A DNA stretch of 61,551 bases from Pseudomonadota bacterium (GTDB taxonomy: Bacteria; Pseudomonadota; Alphaproteobacteria; Acetobacterales; Acetobacteraceae), in the NCBI GenBank assembly GCA_021818425.1, contig JAKAEC010000006.1, forward strand, positions 1 to 61,551, given 5' to 3'. Shown one piece after another: positions 28,414-39,116 of this stretch. The translations under genes and the position numbers were made by a program. The notes under the pieces are model-generated. The model was not told the DNA's origin. It worked only from the letters and a program-made list of their open reading frames with translations, and ran no database searches. Positions within the stretch are counted from its first letter, which is position 1; each line of letters begins with the position of its first letter.

Positions 28414-29688
28414 ATGCATCTCGCCGAATTGAAGGCAAAGTCCCCCACCGATCTCCTGGCGCTCGCCGAGGAGTTGGAGGTCGAAAACGCTTCCTCCCTG
28501 CGCAAGCAGGATATCATGTTCGCCATCCTGAAAGCACATGCTGAAAACGAGCAGGCGATTTACGGCGATGGCACGCTGGAAATACTGCCAGACGGATTTG
28601 GCTTCCTGCGCAACCCGGAGGCCAACTTCCTGCCCGGCCCCGAGGACATTTACGTCTCTCCGCAGCAGGTGCGCCGATATGGCCTGCGCACTGGCGACAC
28701 GGTGGATGGCGAAATTCGTGCCCCTAAGGAGGGTGAGCGTTATTTCGCCCTAGTGAATGTCGAGAAGATCAATTTCGAGTCACCGGAGGCGGTTAAGCAC
28801 CGTATCAATTTCGACAATCTTACTCCGCTCTACCCCACCTCGCGTTTGCGCATGGAAGTGGAAGTGCCGGAACCCACCGTGAAGGGTCAGGCCAAGGAGG
28901 TCACGGGCCGTGTCATTGACCTCGTGGCGCCCATTGGTAAGGGCCAGCGTGCGCTGGTGGTGGCGCCCCCGCGTACGGGTAAGACCGTGATGCTGCAGAA
29001 CATCGCCTCCTCCATTACCGCCAATCACCCTGAGGTGTTCCTGATGGTGCTGCTCATCGATGAGCGTCCCGAGGAAGTGACCGACATGTCCCGCTCAGTG
29101 CGCGGCGAGGTAGTGGCCTCCACCTTCGACGAGCCGGCCTCGCGCCATGTGCAGGTGACCGAGATGGTACTGGAGAAGGCCAAGCGTCTGGTCGAGCATA
29201 AGCGTGACGTGGTGATTCTACTGGACAGCATCACCCGCCTCGCGCGCGCCTACAACACGGTTGTACCCTCCTCCGGCAAGGTGCTCACCGGCGGTGTGGA
29301 CGCCAACGCCCTGCAGCGGCCCAAGCGTTTCTTCGGTGCGGCGCGCAATATCGAGGAAGGCGGCAGCTTGACGATCATCGCCACCGCATTGATCGACACT
29401 GGCAGCCGTATGGACGAAGTAATTTTTGAAGAGTTCAAAGGTACAGGCAATGCCGAGCTGATCCTGGACCGTAAGCTCTCCGATAAGCGTACCTTCCCGG
29501 CCATCGACATCACTAAGTCCGGTACCCGCAAGGAGGAGCTGCTCGTGGACAAGGCGGTGCTTTCCAAGATGTGGGTCCTACGCCGCATCCTGAACCCAAT
29601 GGGCACCACGGACGCAATGGAGTTCCTGTTGGACAAGTTAAAATACTCAAAGACCAACAACGATTTCTTCGAGGCGATGAATACTTGA
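28414..29688 (+). CDS. rho: Transcription termination factor Rho
   Basis: A 424-residue hexameric RNA helicase. N-terminal helical domain [15 protein letters not shown]; primary RNA-binding cold-shock fold with [10 protein letters not shown] and [19 protein letters not shown]-loop APPRTGKT; Walker [16 protein letters not shown]-loop and R-loop region; [20 protein letters not shown] 28414 gives the normal start. The 142 nt after rnhA may be a Rho-autoregulated leader. A strong terminator follows. Confidence 0.97.
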   Translation: MHLAELKAKSPTDLLALAEELEVENASSLRKQDIMFAILKAHAENEQAIYGDGTLEILPDGFGFLRNPEANFLPGPEDIYVSPQQVRRYGLRTGDTVDGEIRAPKEGERYFALVNVEKINFESPEAVKHRINFDNLTPLYPTSRLRMEVEVPEPTVKGQAKEVTGRVIDLVAPIGKGQRALVVAPPRTGKTVMLQNIASSITANHPEVFLMVLLIDERPEEVTDMSRSVRGEVVASTFDEPASRHVQVTEMVLEKAKRLVEHKRDVVILLDSITRLARAYNTVVPSSGKVLTGGVDANALQRPKRFFGAARNIEEGGSLTIIATALIDTGSRMDEVIFEEFKGTGNAELILDRKLSDKRTFPAIDITKSGTRKEELLVDKAVLSKMWVLRRILNPMGTTDAMEFLLDKLKYSKTNNDFFEAMNT

Positions 29689-29707
29689 TCCGCATCGCGG
29701 AGACCGC

Positions 29708-29741
29708 AAAAAAGGCCGGTGCTCATGCGCCGGCCTTTTTT
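29708..29741 (+). terminator. Intrinsic terminator of rho
   Basis: A 9-bp GC-rich stem with one G-T pair (29714-29722 with 29727-29735) and loop TCAT is extended by A6/T6 on its flanks and ends in TTTTTT. It is 20 nt after the rho stop. The A/T flanks make it work on both strands, but kdsB is too far downstream on the other strand to need it. Confidence 0.92.
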
Positions 29742-29927
29742 GTAGAATAGACAGATGCTTGAATCTGTCCTCTATTTCCGAAATCCAGAGGCAGATATTA
29801 GATGGAATCATAAGGTCGCAGCGGCCTATCTTACCGGTGTCAAAAATACCAAAATTGGCCGTGAATCAGCCGAGCCTCTTGAGGGCCTGTGGTCGCAAAG
29901 CTTTGTTGGGCTGGCGCCGGAAGGCAA

Positions 29928-30677
29928 TCAGGCGCAGCGGCTCAACGTCTCCCGCGCCCGTTCAAGATCTTCTGGCGTATCGACGCCAAACGGTGCTTCC
30001 GCAACGCGCGTCGCGCCAATGCGCAAACCCGCCTCCAAGGCGCGCAGCTGCTCCAGCCTCTCGCGCAATTCCAAGGGCGAGGGCGGCAATGAGACGAACT
30101 GTGCCAAAGCTGCGCGTCGGTAGGCATAGATGCCGATATGGTGCCAGAATGGCCCTTTGCCGCTGGGAATAAGATGGCGGGAGAAATAGAGCGCAGGTGC
30201 AATTTCGGCTCCATCCGCAAACGCGCAGGCGCATTTCACCACGGAAGGGGCTTGGCGCTCGGCCTCGGTGGTGATGGGTGCTACGAGCGTGCCAATGTCG
30301 TAACCCTGTGCCAATGGTTTGAGGACCGCTGCAAGATAGAGTGGGTCAATAGAGGGCAGGTCGCCTTGTAAATTCACAATCACGTCGTGATGACCCTCCG
30401 GATCCAGGCTTTGCAGCGCTGCAAATATGCGATCCGAGCCCGAGGGCAGGTCGGGGTTCGTCAGCACTGCGGCGCCACCGGATGCCTCCACCTGTTCCGC
30501 CACTTGCGTCTCGCAGCAGGCCACCGCCACTGGGCCTAGCCCAGCCTCTTGAGCGCGCTTCAGGACATGCGCAATCATCGGCTGGCCGCCAATTTCGGCC
30601 AACACCTTACCCGGTAGGCGGGTGGAGCCGAGGCGGGCGGGAATCAGAACAATGGGGTTCAAAATCGTAGCTTTCAT
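29928..30677 (-). CDS. kdsB: 3-deoxy-manno-octulosonate cytidylyltransferase (CMP-Kdo synthetase)
   Basis: A 249-residue nucleotidyltransferase that activates Kdo with CTP for lipid A/core LPS assembly. Visible: CTP loop IPARLGSTRLPGK, PSGSDRI, NLQGDLPSID with metal Asp, HIGIYAYRR and FGVDTPEDLERA. The window also has O-antigen-type genes, consistent with a Gram-negative LPS. It is divergent from the cytochrome c gene. The 186 nt before the rho terminator hold no gene that I see. Confidence 0.95.
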   Translation of the reverse strand: MKATILNPIVLIPARLGSTRLPGKVLAEIGGQPMIAHVLKRAQEAGLGPVAVACCETQVAEQVEASGGAAVLTNPDLPSGSDRIFAALQSLDPEGHHDVIVNLQGDLPSIDPLYLAAVLKPLAQGYDIGTLVAPITTEAERQAPSVVKCACAFADGAEIAPALYFSRHLIPSGKGPFWHHIGIYAYRRAALAQFVSLPPSPLELRERLEQLRALEAGLRIGATRVAEAPFGVDTPEDLERARETLSRCA

Positions 30678-30751
30678 TGCTGCTTGCCGCTCTGCCTAAA
30701 TCCCTCTACGCCTTAGTGCAACGCGTCCAAATCACGAAGCCGGGAGAAACC

Positions 30752-31744
30752 ATGAGCAAGGCGGGTCGGGATAGTCTGCTGGGAAACAAGATTGCCGCCG
30801 GATTGTTGACGGCGGGGCTGGTGCTCTGGGGCGCTAACCGAATTGCGCATATAGTCGTAAAAGACGAGCCGCCGCAGAAGCCCGCCATCCAGATTGCCGC
30901 CTTGCCCAGCGCCGAGCCCGCCGCTGTTGCTCCCGCCGGGCCGGAGAGTGTGCTGCCACTTCTGGCCAAGGCAGATGTGCCAAAGGGCCAAGCCTTCGTT
31001 CAGCAGCAATGTTCGACCTGCCACACCTTTACGAACGGCGGTGCCAACGGGGTGGGACCCAATCTTTATGGCGTGATGGGCGCTCCAATGTTTGCACACA
31101 CAGGCTTCACCTACTCTTCGGCAGTGAAGGCCAAGGCTCATGGCCGGTGGGACTATGACGAGATGAATGAATGGCTCTATGACCCGAGCAAGTTCGCTCC
31201 TGGCACAGGCATGTCTTATGCTGGGATTCACAATACGCAGGCCCGTGCGGAAGTAATTGCCTATCTGCGCACGCTCTCCACCCGGCCGCTACCTTTGCCG
31301 ACCGCAGATCAGATCAAGGCGGAGACGGCTGAACATGGGGCCCCTGTTGGCCCAGCTGTGGCAACGACTTCCGTCGCCCCGACAGAAACTTTGTCTGCAC
31401 GGCTGGCCAAGGCAAGTCCTGCCAAGGGCCAGGCGCTGTTCCAGGAGCAATGCGCGGCCTGTCACACCATTACCAAGGGCGGGGCGAATGGGGTGGGGCC
31501 GAATCTCTACGGCGTGGTTGGTGCTAAGGCTTTCTCGGCAGTCGGTTTCACCTATTCCGATGCCGTGAAGTCCAAGGCCGGGCAACTCTGGACCCCGAAT
31601 GCCCTGGATGCGTGGTTGAAAGCCCCAATGGCCTATGCCCCCGGCACACATATGGCCTATCCTGGCATCAAGAACGACCAAGCCAGGGCGGACATGATTG
31701 CCTATCTGAATCAGAATTCATCCAGCCCCGTAAAGCTTCCCTAA
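30752..31744 (+). CDS. Membrane-anchored cytochrome c with two tandem class-I haem domains
   Basis: A 330-residue protein: an uncleaved N-terminal anchor (about residues 10-30, KIAAGLLTAGLVLWGANRI), a Pro/Ala linker, then two cytochrome c domains of about 105 residues each. The haem sites are CSTCH and CAACH. Axial methionines are likely in GTGMSYAG and GTHMAYPG. The two domains are near copies (NGGANGVGPNLYGV and KGGANGVGPNLYGV), an internal duplication. CycM-like anchored cytochromes pass electrons from the bc1 complex to oxidases in the periplasm; that role is inferred. GGGAGA precedes the ATG. Confidence 0.88.
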   Translation: MSKAGRDSLLGNKIAAGLLTAGLVLWGANRIAHIVVKDEPPQKPAIQIAALPSAEPAAVAPAGPESVLPLLAKADVPKGQAFVQQQCSTCHTFTNGGANGVGPNLYGVMGAPMFAHTGFTYSSAVKAKAHGRWDYDEMNEWLYDPSKFAPGTGMSYAGIHNTQARAEVIAYLRTLSTRPLPLPTADQIKAETAEHGAPVGPAVATTSVAPTETLSARLAKASPAKGQALFQEQCAACHTITKGGANGVGPNLYGVVGAKAFSAVGFTYSDAVKSKAGQLWTPNALDAWLKAPMAYAPGTHMAYPGIKNDQARADMIAYLNQNSSSPVKLP

Positions 31745-31747
31745 TTG

Positions 31748-32530
31748 ATGCGGCGCCTTATCGAAGCCGCTAACGTCGCACTGGACGAAAGCGCCGCCGC
31801 CATCCGCCCCTACTTCCGCACGGGTGTGGGGGTAGATAACAAATCCGACGAGAGCCCCGTCACGGCGGCGGACCGCAAGGCCGAACAGATTCTACGTGCG
31901 GTCCTGGCGGAGGCGACACCGGATTTCGGCATCATTGGTGAGGAGTTTCCCTCCCATAACACAGCTGCCAGACATGTCTGGGTTATTGACCCGATCGATG
32001 GCACCCGGGCCTTCATCACAGGCCGCACCAGTTTCACCACGCTCTTAGGGCTATTGGAGGATGGTGTGCCGGTGCTGGGCTTTATTGACCAGCCGGTCAC
32101 GCGTGAGCGCTGGGCAGGCGGGCGGGGGGTTAGCGCGCAGTTCACTGGCGGGTTCGGTGGTGTGCCTGGTACGCGGCAGACTGTGAGGCTCGCGCAGGCG
32201 GAATTCTCTTGCACTTCGCCGGAGATGATCGAGAGCGCGGGGCAGGGGGCAGTGACGCGCTTCAACCGCCTGAAACGGGCGGCCAAGCGCATCTATTGGG
32301 GAGGTGATGCCTATGGGTTTGGCCTGCTGGCGCTGGGGCAGATCGACCTTATCGCAGAAAACGATTTGAAGCCTTGGGACTGGGCGGCTCTTGCACCAGT
32401 GATAGAGGCTGCCGGCGGCGTTGTTACGGATTGGTCCGGCGCGCCTTTGAGGCTTGGCTGCGACGGTTCGGTTCTGGCCAGCGCCAACCGTGTGCTGCAC
32501 GATGAGGCGCTGGCGGTTCTCAACAGTTAG
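31748..32530 (+). CDS. Inositol-monophosphatase-family phosphatase (histidinol-phosphatase-like)
   Basis: A 260-residue Mg-dependent, lithium-sensitive-type phosphatase. Metal ligands are visible in IIGEEF (Glu), [12 protein letters not shown] (Asp/Asp) and LKPWDWAAL (Asp), plus [15 protein letters not shown]. The family includes histidinol-phosphatase HisN, inositol phosphatase and CysQ. The GTRAF variant in place of GTxNF is seen in HisN-like proteins, so HisN is favoured. ATG 31748 follows the cytochrome stop by 3 nt (TTG at 31745 also possible). It shares a 4-nt stop overlap with convergent htpG. Confidence 0.8.
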   Translation: MRRLIEAANVALDESAAAIRPYFRTGVGVDNKSDESPVTAADRKAEQILRAVLAEATPDFGIIGEEFPSHNTAARHVWVIDPIDGTRAFITGRTSFTTLLGLLEDGVPVLGFIDQPVTRERWAGGRGVSAQFTGGFGGVPGTRQTVRLAQAEFSCTSPEMIESAGQGAVTRFNRLKRAAKRIYWGGDAYGFGLLALGQIDLIAENDLKPWDWAALAPVIEAAGGVVTDWSGAPLRLGCDGSVLASANRVLHDEALAVLNS

Positions 32531-34317
32531 GCATTTTCAGCCAGCGACGCGGATACCTGCTTCACGAATTCTGCCGGGTTGTCCGGCAGGTCGCCATCTT
32601 GCAGCTTGGCGAGGTTGAGCAGCAGGCTCGCCGCATCCTTTACATCCTCCTTCGCCGCTAAAGCCTCGACTAGCTTGTGGGTGGGGTTGATCTCCAGCTT
32701 CGGTGGCAAGCCGAATACAGGTCTTCCGGCGCGGCGCAAAAGGCGCTGCATGGCAAGGTCCGGCCCGCCTTCGGCGGCCACCAGCATGGCCGGGCTGTCT
32801 TTCAATCGAGAGGAGGCGGAAACCGCTGACACCTCAGTGCCCAGCGCGTCCTTTAGCTTAGTGCAGAGGTTAGTGATGGCCTCCGGCACATCGTCAGCCG
32901 CGAATAAATTGCCGGCCTGGGAGACGGAGACGAGCTTCTTCTCTTTGAAGCTGCCAAGCCGGCCCGGCCAGAACGCGTCGATGGCATCAGGCAGCAGCAG
33001 CACTTCAAAGCCCTTCTCGGCAAAGCCTTCGAGCTGCGGTGAGGCTTTCAAATGCGCGGCATCGCCGGCAAGGTAATAGATGTCGTTCTGCCCTTCCGGC
33101 ATACGGGCGATGTAATCCTCAAGCGTGGTTGCCTCCTCCTTGGTAGAGGCAAAGCGCAGTAGGCCAGCGATTTCGGTTGCGTGGCCCGTGTCCTCGTAAA
33201 TTCCCTCCTTCATTACCGCGCCGAAATTATCCAGAAAGCTCTTGAATGCCTCGGCGTCCTTGGCCTTAGCTTTCAGCTCGGACAGCACACGGTTGACCAG
33301 GGCTTTGCGGATTTTCTCTAGTACCGGAGTGGACTGCAGGATCTCGCGGCTCACATTCAGCGGCAGATCCTCGGTATCCACCACTCCAACGACGAAATTT
33401 AGCCAGTTGGGCAGCAGTTTTGCATCGTCAGTGATGAACATGCGTTTCACATGCAGCCGCAATTTGCTTTCGCGGCTTTCTTCCACCGGCATGAACGGCT
33501 TCTGCGACGGAATAAACAGCAGAGCGTTGAATTCGACCGTGCCTTCCGCGCGCCAATGGATGGTGGCGAAGGGGTCGTCGAAATGATGGCCGACATGTCG
33601 GTAGAAGTCCGCGTAATCCTCTTGCGTGATCTCCGCGCGGTTTTTCCGCCACAATGCTTTGCCCTCAGTGGCGGTCTCAAACTTGCCGTTCTCCTCGACC
33701 TCCACCGGTAGGGTGATGTGGTCTGCCCATTTGCGGATGATGGTTTTCAACCGGATCGGTTCCAGAAACTCCTCCGCGTCCGGCTTGATGTGCAGGATGA
33801 CCGTCGTGCCTGGCGCGCCACGCTCGGCGGATTTCAGCGTGTACTCCCCGCGCCCGTCGGAAATCCACTCCCAGGCTTGCGTGGTGCCAGCCTTGGCGGA
33901 AATGACTTCCACCTTTTCGGCCACCATGAATGCGGAATAGAATCCCACGCCGAACTGGCCAATCAGGCTGGGCCGTTCCTCTGGCTTCGCCTGGGCAAGC
34001 TGCGCGGTGAAGCTGGCGGTGCCAGAGCGGGCGATGGTGCCCAAATTTTCCGCCAGTTCCTCCTTGCTCATGCCGACGCCGCTATCCTCAATGCGGATGG
34101 TCTTGGCCGCCTTATCCGAACTGATGCGGATGGCTGCGTTTTCCGGCAATGCCAGCGCGCCGTCTGAGAGCGCCAGGAAGCGACGCTTGTCCGTGGCGTC
34201 GGCGGCGTTGGCCACCAGTTCACGCAGGAAAATCTCACGGTCGGAATAGAGCGAGTGAACTACCAGATCGAGCAGTCGGCCAACCTCGGTGCCGAAGCGC
34301 CGTGTTTCTTCAGTCAT
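32527..34317 (-). CDS. htpG: Hsp90-type chaperone HtpG
   Basis: A 596-residue Hsp90 homologue. N-terminal GHKL ATPase: [20 protein letters not shown] (Asn/Asp nucleotide site), [27 protein letters not shown]. Middle domain with SREILQSTP (catalytic-loop Arg) and C-terminal dimerisation domain. ATG 34317 is preceded by TAGGAGG; the longer frame to 34347 is rejected. No clear heat-shock promoter or CIRCE element was found in the 119-nt divergent spacer. Confidence 0.96.
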   Translation of the reverse strand: MTEETRRFGTEVGRLLDLVVHSLYSDREIFLRELVANAADATDKRRFLALSDGALALPENAAIRISSDKAAKTIRIEDSGVGMSKEELAENLGTIARSGTASFTAQLAQAKPEERPSLIGQFGVGFYSAFMVAEKVEVISAKAGTTQAWEWISDGRGEYTLKSAERGAPGTTVILHIKPDAEEFLEPIRLKTIIRKWADHITLPVEVEENGKFETATEGKALWRKNRAEITQEDYADFYRHVGHHFDDPFATIHWRAEGTVEFNALLFIPSQKPFMPVEESRESKLRLHVKRMFITDDAKLLPNWLNFVVGVVDTEDLPLNVSREILQSTPVLEKIRKALVNRVLSELKAKAKDAEAFKSFLDNFGAVMKEGIYEDTGHATEIAGLLRFASTKEEATTLEDYIARMPEGQNDIYYLAGDAAHLKASPQLEGFAEKGFEVLLLPDAIDAFWPGRLGSFKEKKLVSVSQAGNLFAADDVPEAITNLCTKLKDALGTEVSAVSASSRLKDSPAMLVAAEGGPDLAMQRLLRRAGRPVFGLPPKLEINPTHKLVEALAAKEDVKDAASLLLNLAKLQDGDLPDNPAEFVKQVSASLAENA

Positions 34318-34436
34318 GCTTGTCCTCCTAACGTTTAACCGGCGCATTTAGCCTTTGTGCGCGGCAGGGCCAAGAGGGTGCTGACAGCCCGTGGTTAGGA
34401 TTGTTATGAAGGCACCAACAGCAAGGGAAACACCGC

Positions 34437-34901
34437 ATGCCCGCTACCGCCTCCTTCATCCGTTTGCCAAGGGAAGATTTGAAGGAACTGGCCTCCGCTG
34501 CTAGCGGAGATGACCCGCAGGGATTAGTGGATTTTCTGGCCGCTAACGGCGTTTCGGTTGTCGAGTTTGAGGAGGACGGAGACATTTTCTCCGTTCTGCT
34601 GCCGGTTCTGGCCGATGATTACGACATCGATCTGGAAACCAGCGAGAACGCCATTATTGCCGATCTGGCGGAGGCCAGCGACGCCTTAGTGTTTATCCTC
34701 ACGCAGGAAGATCAAAAAAAATATTTAGAGCAACTCGACCCAGAAAATTTTTCCGCCGAGGAGCTTGCTAAAGCCCATGCCGATTTCGCGGAGGATGAGG
34801 AAGACGGCGCTGGGGAGAAGATGCTGATGGGGATCGCCGCGCTATACCAAGCCATGCAGGAAGTGGATTCCGACCACGTGGTGGTTATAACCGTCTCATA
34901 A
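34437..34901 (+). CDS. Acidic hypothetical protein
   Basis: A 154-residue, strongly acidic soluble protein with no signal peptide. It begins SFIRLPREDLKELASAA, has a hydrophobic beta-like core (DIFSVLLPVLADDYDIDL, DALVFILTQED) and a Glu/Asp-rich helical part (DFAEDEEDGAGEKM). It ends HVVVITVS. A distant likeness to DUF1877/YfbM proteins is conceivable but not convincing. It is divergent from htpG and followed 13 nt later by a terminator hairpin. Confidence 0.6.
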   Translation: MPATASFIRLPREDLKELASAASGDDPQGLVDFLAANGVSVVEFEEDGDIFSVLLPVLADDYDIDLETSENAIIADLAEASDALVFILTQEDQKKYLEQLDPENFSAEELAKAHADFAEDEEDGAGEKMLMGIAALYQAMQEVDSDHVVVITVS

Positions 34902-34907
34902 TGGTGC

Positions 34908-34940
34908 AAAAAAGGCCCCTGGGACACGCCCAGGGGCCTT
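34908..34940 (-). terminator. Intrinsic terminator, mainly for the glycine-zipper lipoprotein
   Basis: A 10-bp perfect GC-rich stem (34914-34923 with 34929-34938) has a 5-nt loop. On the minus strand it is followed by six T residues, the classical form. On the plus strand only TT follows, so it may also weakly end the acidic hypothetical gene. Confidence 0.85.
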
Positions 34941-34962
34941 CAGAAGGGTCTGAAAAAGGAAG

Positions 34963-35199
34963 TCAGTTGCCGAGGTTAAGCTGGTTAGGCGAGGTGGCTG
35001 CCCCGGTGAGCGCGCCTGCGGCACCACCGATCAGTGCGCCCGCACCCGGCCCGAGTCCGGTGGCCGCACCCACAATAGCACCGCCGCCGGCACCGATGGC
35101 ACCGCCCGTGAGGGCGCGATGGCCGGGGGAATAGCCGCACCCTGCCAGCGCGGTTACAGACGCGGCCAGAACCATGGCGGTCGAGATTTTGCGCAGCAT
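34963..35199 (-). CDS. Small glycine-zipper lipoprotein
   Basis: A 78-residue outer-membrane-type lipoprotein. It has signal peptide MLRKISTAMVLAASVTALAGC with lipobox LAGC, then alternating GxxxG/AxxxG segments (ALTGGAIGAGGGAIVGAATG, GAGALIGGAAGAL) forming a glycine zipper. Such proteins (YMGG/OsmB-like) are abundant envelope proteins of unclear role. ATG 35199 follows AGGAGAG. A strong terminator lies 22 nt downstream, so it is probably monocistronic and well expressed. Confidence 0.82.
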   Translation of the reverse strand: MLRKISTAMVLAASVTALAGCGYSPGHRALTGGAIGAGGGAIVGAATGLGPGAGALIGGAAGALTGAATSPNQLNLGN

Positions 35200-35458
35200 T
35201 TCGTGGCTCTCCTTCCTGAATTGTTTTGGATATTTAACCCTAACCTTGGATTTCAAGCGCGGGGACGGCGCCTGACTACTCGTTCATCTGACGTTCAGGA
35301 GTTGGCAAGCTGGGCAAGGCGGCCAGACGTATATCTCGTTGATGTGGCGGCCTTCCGGTGAACACGCATGAAATGTAGACAAGATGGGCGGCGAAGCCCG
35401 GGATTGAGGCTTGCTCCAAGACCAAACGGGCTGTAAGGCCAGCGGCCATTACGGCTAG

Positions 35459-36529
<1,071 letters not shown>

Positions 36530-36536
36530 ACGGGGT

Positions 36537-36556
36537 GGTGCGGCGTTTGCCGCACC
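36537..36556 (+). promoter_or_regulatory. Perfect 8-bp hairpin between mreB and dapF
   Basis: GGTGCGGC (36537-36544), loop GTTT and GCCGCACC (36549-36556) begin 8 nt after the mreB stop. No T run follows, so it is not a standard intrinsic terminator. It may set mRNA processing or partial read-through into dapF. Confidence 0.4.
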
Positions 36557-36581
36557 GGGCCCCGCAGGGTATTGAGGGGTC

Positions 36582-37406
36582 ATGCTCCCGCTTCCCTTTC
36601 TAAAGATGCACGGCGCTGGAAATGATTTCGTGGTGCTGGATGGCCGCGAGACCAAGCTGATGCTAGTGCCCGAGGCCGTGCGCCAAATTGCCGATCGTCA
36701 CCGCGGCGTGGGCTGTGACCAACTCATCATCATCGAGCGGGATGGGGCGGGCGCGGACGCATTTATGCGTATTCTGAACGCCGATGGTTCCGAAAGCGGC
36801 GCTTGCGGCAATGCCACACGCTGTGTGGCGGCCCTGCTTGCGGAAGAGACTGGCTTACAACGCGTGAATATACGCACTATCTCGGGGCTGCTGGGGGCAG
36901 AAATTCTTGGACCCGGCTTGGTTGAGGTGGATATGGGTCCGCCGCACTTGGAGTGGGGCGATGTGCCGCTTTCCGGCCCTGCCGATACGCTGCATCTACC
37001 GCTTAATCTAGGCCCGGTTTCAGATCCTGCGGCGTGTTCTATGGGCAACCCGCACGCGACGTTCTTCATTGACGATTTCCAGCATCTGCCCATCAATACC
37101 ATTGGCCCGCTACTGGAAAAGAATCACCTGTTCCCGGAGCGCGCCAATATCGGTTTCGCGCGGATCGACAGCGCGTCGCGCATCCGGTTGCGGGTATGGG
37201 AGCGCGGTGCGGGGCTGACGCTGGCCTGCGGCTCTGGCGCCTGTGCGGCGCTGGTGAATGCGCATCGCCGGGGCTTGGCTGCGCGCCAAGCGGTGGTGGA
37301 GATGGATGGCGGTGAGCTTCTGATTACCTGGGCGGAAGACGGTCGTGTGCTGATGCGCGGCCAGGCAGAGACTGCCTTTGCCGGCGAGTGGCCTGGAATT
37401 CTGTAG
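36582..37406 (+). CDS. dapF: Diaminopimelate epimerase
   Basis: A 274-residue cofactor-independent epimerase making meso-DAP for lysine and peptidoglycan. Both active-site cysteines are visible: [13 protein letters not shown] (first) and [11 protein letters not shown] (second), with [13 protein letters not shown] at the N-terminus. It is placed between mreB and ftsY; the stop is 3 nt before the ftsY ATG, so the two are cotranscribed. Confidence 0.96.
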   Translation: MLPLPFLKMHGAGNDFVVLDGRETKLMLVPEAVRQIADRHRGVGCDQLIIIERDGAGADAFMRILNADGSESGACGNATRCVAALLAEETGLQRVNIRTISGLLGAEILGPGLVEVDMGPPHLEWGDVPLSGPADTLHLPLNLGPVSDPAACSMGNPHATFFIDDFQHLPINTIGPLLEKNHLFPERANIGFARIDSASRIRLRVWERGAGLTLACGSGACAALVNAHRRGLAARQAVVEMDGGELLITWAEDGRVLMRGQAETAFAGEWPGIL

Positions 37407-37409
37407 AGT

Positions 37410-38330
37410 ATGGCTGTGTCCTCTTTTTTTTCTCGGCTTAAATCCGGCCTCTCCCGCTCTGCGGCTAAGCTTACCGGTGGCATCACCGGCGTGTTCACCA
37501 AGCGCAAATTGGATGACGAGGCGCTGGAGGAGCTGGAGGAGCAGCTGATCGCTGCCGATCTTGGCCCCGCAGTGGCAGCACGCATCATCAAAAGCTTTCG
37601 GTCCACTCGTTTTGGCAAGGAGGTCACTGATGAGGAGGTGCGCGAGACGCTGGCGGCGGAAATTACCCGGGTGCTGATACCCGTGGCCAAGCCGTTGGAA
37701 TTGGATGCCAGCCACAAGCCTTATGTCATTCTGATGGTGGGGGTGAACGGTGCTGGCAAGACAACCACTATCGGTAAGCTGGCCTTGGCATACCGCGAGC
37801 AGGGGCTAATACCTATGTTGGCGGCGGGCGACACCTTTCGTGCCGCCGCTGTGGAACAATTGCAGGTTTGGGGCAGTCGTGCCGGGTGCGAGGTTGTAAC
37901 TGCGCCGGCAAACACCGACCCGGCTTCGCTCGCGCATGATGCGTTGAGCAGGGCGCGGAGGGACGGTGCGGATGTGCTATTGGTCGACACCGCCGGAAGG
38001 TTGCACAATAAGACCGCGCTGATGGAGGAACTGCGTAAGTTGATCCGCGTAATCCGCAAGTTGGACCCGAGCGCCCCGCATGCCACGCTGCTGACGTTGG
38101 ACGCTACCACCGGGCAGAATGCGGTGGCGCAGGTTGGAATTTTCAAGGAAATGGTGGAGCTTTCTGGCCTGATCGTGACCAAGCTGGATGGCTCAGCGCG
38201 CGGCGGCATTGTGGTGGCGCTGGCGGAAAAATATGGTCTGCCAATTCATGCGGTGGGCACCGGCGAGCAGATTGCGGATTTGCGGCCTTTCGATGCGGCG
38301 GAGTTTGCCAGGGCGCTGGTGGGAGCGTGA
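37410..38330 (+). CDS. ftsY: Signal recognition particle receptor FtsY
   Basis: A 306-residue SRP GTPase receptor. NG domain only, without a long acidic A domain: N-terminal helices (about residues 30-95), G1 GVNGAGKTTTIGKLA, GDTFRAAAVEQLQVW, G3 DTAGRLHNK, TKLDGSARGG and closing GTGEQIADLRPFD. It docks ribosome-SRP complexes at the inner membrane. It converges with pabC with only 6 nt between. Confidence 0.96.
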   Translation: MAVSSFFSRLKSGLSRSAAKLTGGITGVFTKRKLDDEALEELEEQLIAADLGPAVAARIIKSFRSTRFGKEVTDEEVRETLAAEITRVLIPVAKPLELDASHKPYVILMVGVNGAGKTTTIGKLALAYREQGLIPMLAAGDTFRAAAVEQLQVWGSRAGCEVVTAPANTDPASLAHDALSRARRDGADVLLVDTAGRLHNKTALMEELRKLIRVIRKLDPSAPHATLLTLDATTGQNAVAQVGIFKEMVELSGLIVTKLDGSARGGIVVALAEKYGLPIHAVGTGEQIADLRPFDAAEFARALVGA

Positions 38331-38336
38331 TGGATA

Positions 38337-39116
38337 TTAGGAGCCGGACGGAAAGGCGGGCTCCAGTGCCGTGCCGTCCAGTGCCAGGATGGGCCTCAGC
38401 GCTAGCACATTGCTGACGCAGAGGGACGTGGCTTTTTGTAGAGTATCCTCGCTGATGGGCGCTTCTTTCGCTAGTCCGGCGGCGAGCAACTTGGCGCGGC
38501 GAATGCCAGGTAGCGCGCCGTCCGATAGTGGTGGGGTGAGCCAGAGGGCGCCGGCGCGGACAAGCAGATTGCCGATCGTGGCGCCGGCCACGCGTCCCGC
38601 GCGGTTGAGGAGGATGGCCTCTTCTGCTCCGCGCTCCTGCGCTTCCAACCGAGCCAGGATGTTGGGTAGGTAATTCAGGGTCTTTAGGCGGCAGAGGGGG
38701 GAAGCTTCATCGTGCGCAATGATGCGGGCGATGATGGCGCGCACACCTTGCGCAGGGGCTGTGGCAAAGGCGGTGATGAGAACGGTCGGGTTGGTTGGCC
38801 TTGGCGGCAGTAGGCCACGCGGACCGGAGCCGCGCGTGAGGGTAAGGCGAAGTCCGCCGTCGGTTAGCCCATTGGCGGCCGCCGTTTTGGCCAGAATTTC
38901 ACCCATACCCGCCGCGTTGAAAGGCAGAGGCAGGCGTAGCACCGCCGCTCCTGTCGCTAGGCGGTCGAAATGCGCAGGAACGTCTTGTGGGGCACCTCCT
39001 TGTAGGTTCAATGTCTCGAACAGCCCGTCACCCAGAGTGAACCCCCGATCCTTGACGGGAATACTGGCTTGCTCCGCGGGTTGTAACCGGTCGTTCAGCC
39101 AAACGAATTCAGTCAT
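38337..39116 (-). CDS. pabC: Aminodeoxychorismate lyase-like (class IV aminotransferase)
   Basis: A 259-residue fold-type IV PLP enzyme: DRGFTLGDGLFET at the N-terminus, PLP Lys in CRLKTLNYLPNILA, EAILLNRAGRVAGATIGNL. It lies downstream of and overlaps pabB by 8 nt, which supports conversion of aminodeoxychorismate to p-aminobenzoate for folate rather than branched-chain or D-amino-acid transamination. Confidence 0.88.
   Translation of the reverse strand: MTEFVWLNDRLQPAEQASIPVKDRGFTLGDGLFETLNLQGGAPQDVPAHFDRLATGAAVLRLPLPFNAAGMGEILAKTAAANGLTDGGLRLTLTRGSGPRGLLPPRPTNPTVLITAFATAPAQGVRAIIARIIAHDEASPLCRLKTLNYLPNILARLEAQERGAEEAILLNRAGRVAGATIGNLLVRAGALWLTPPLSDGALPGIRRAKLLAAGLAKEAPISEDTLQKATSLCVSNVLALRPILALDGTALEPAFPSGS

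Noticed and set aside
29742-29927. Possible gene fragment between rho and kdsB (frame from 29755)
   Set aside because: Short, no motif, no ribosome site and it runs antisense into kdsB.
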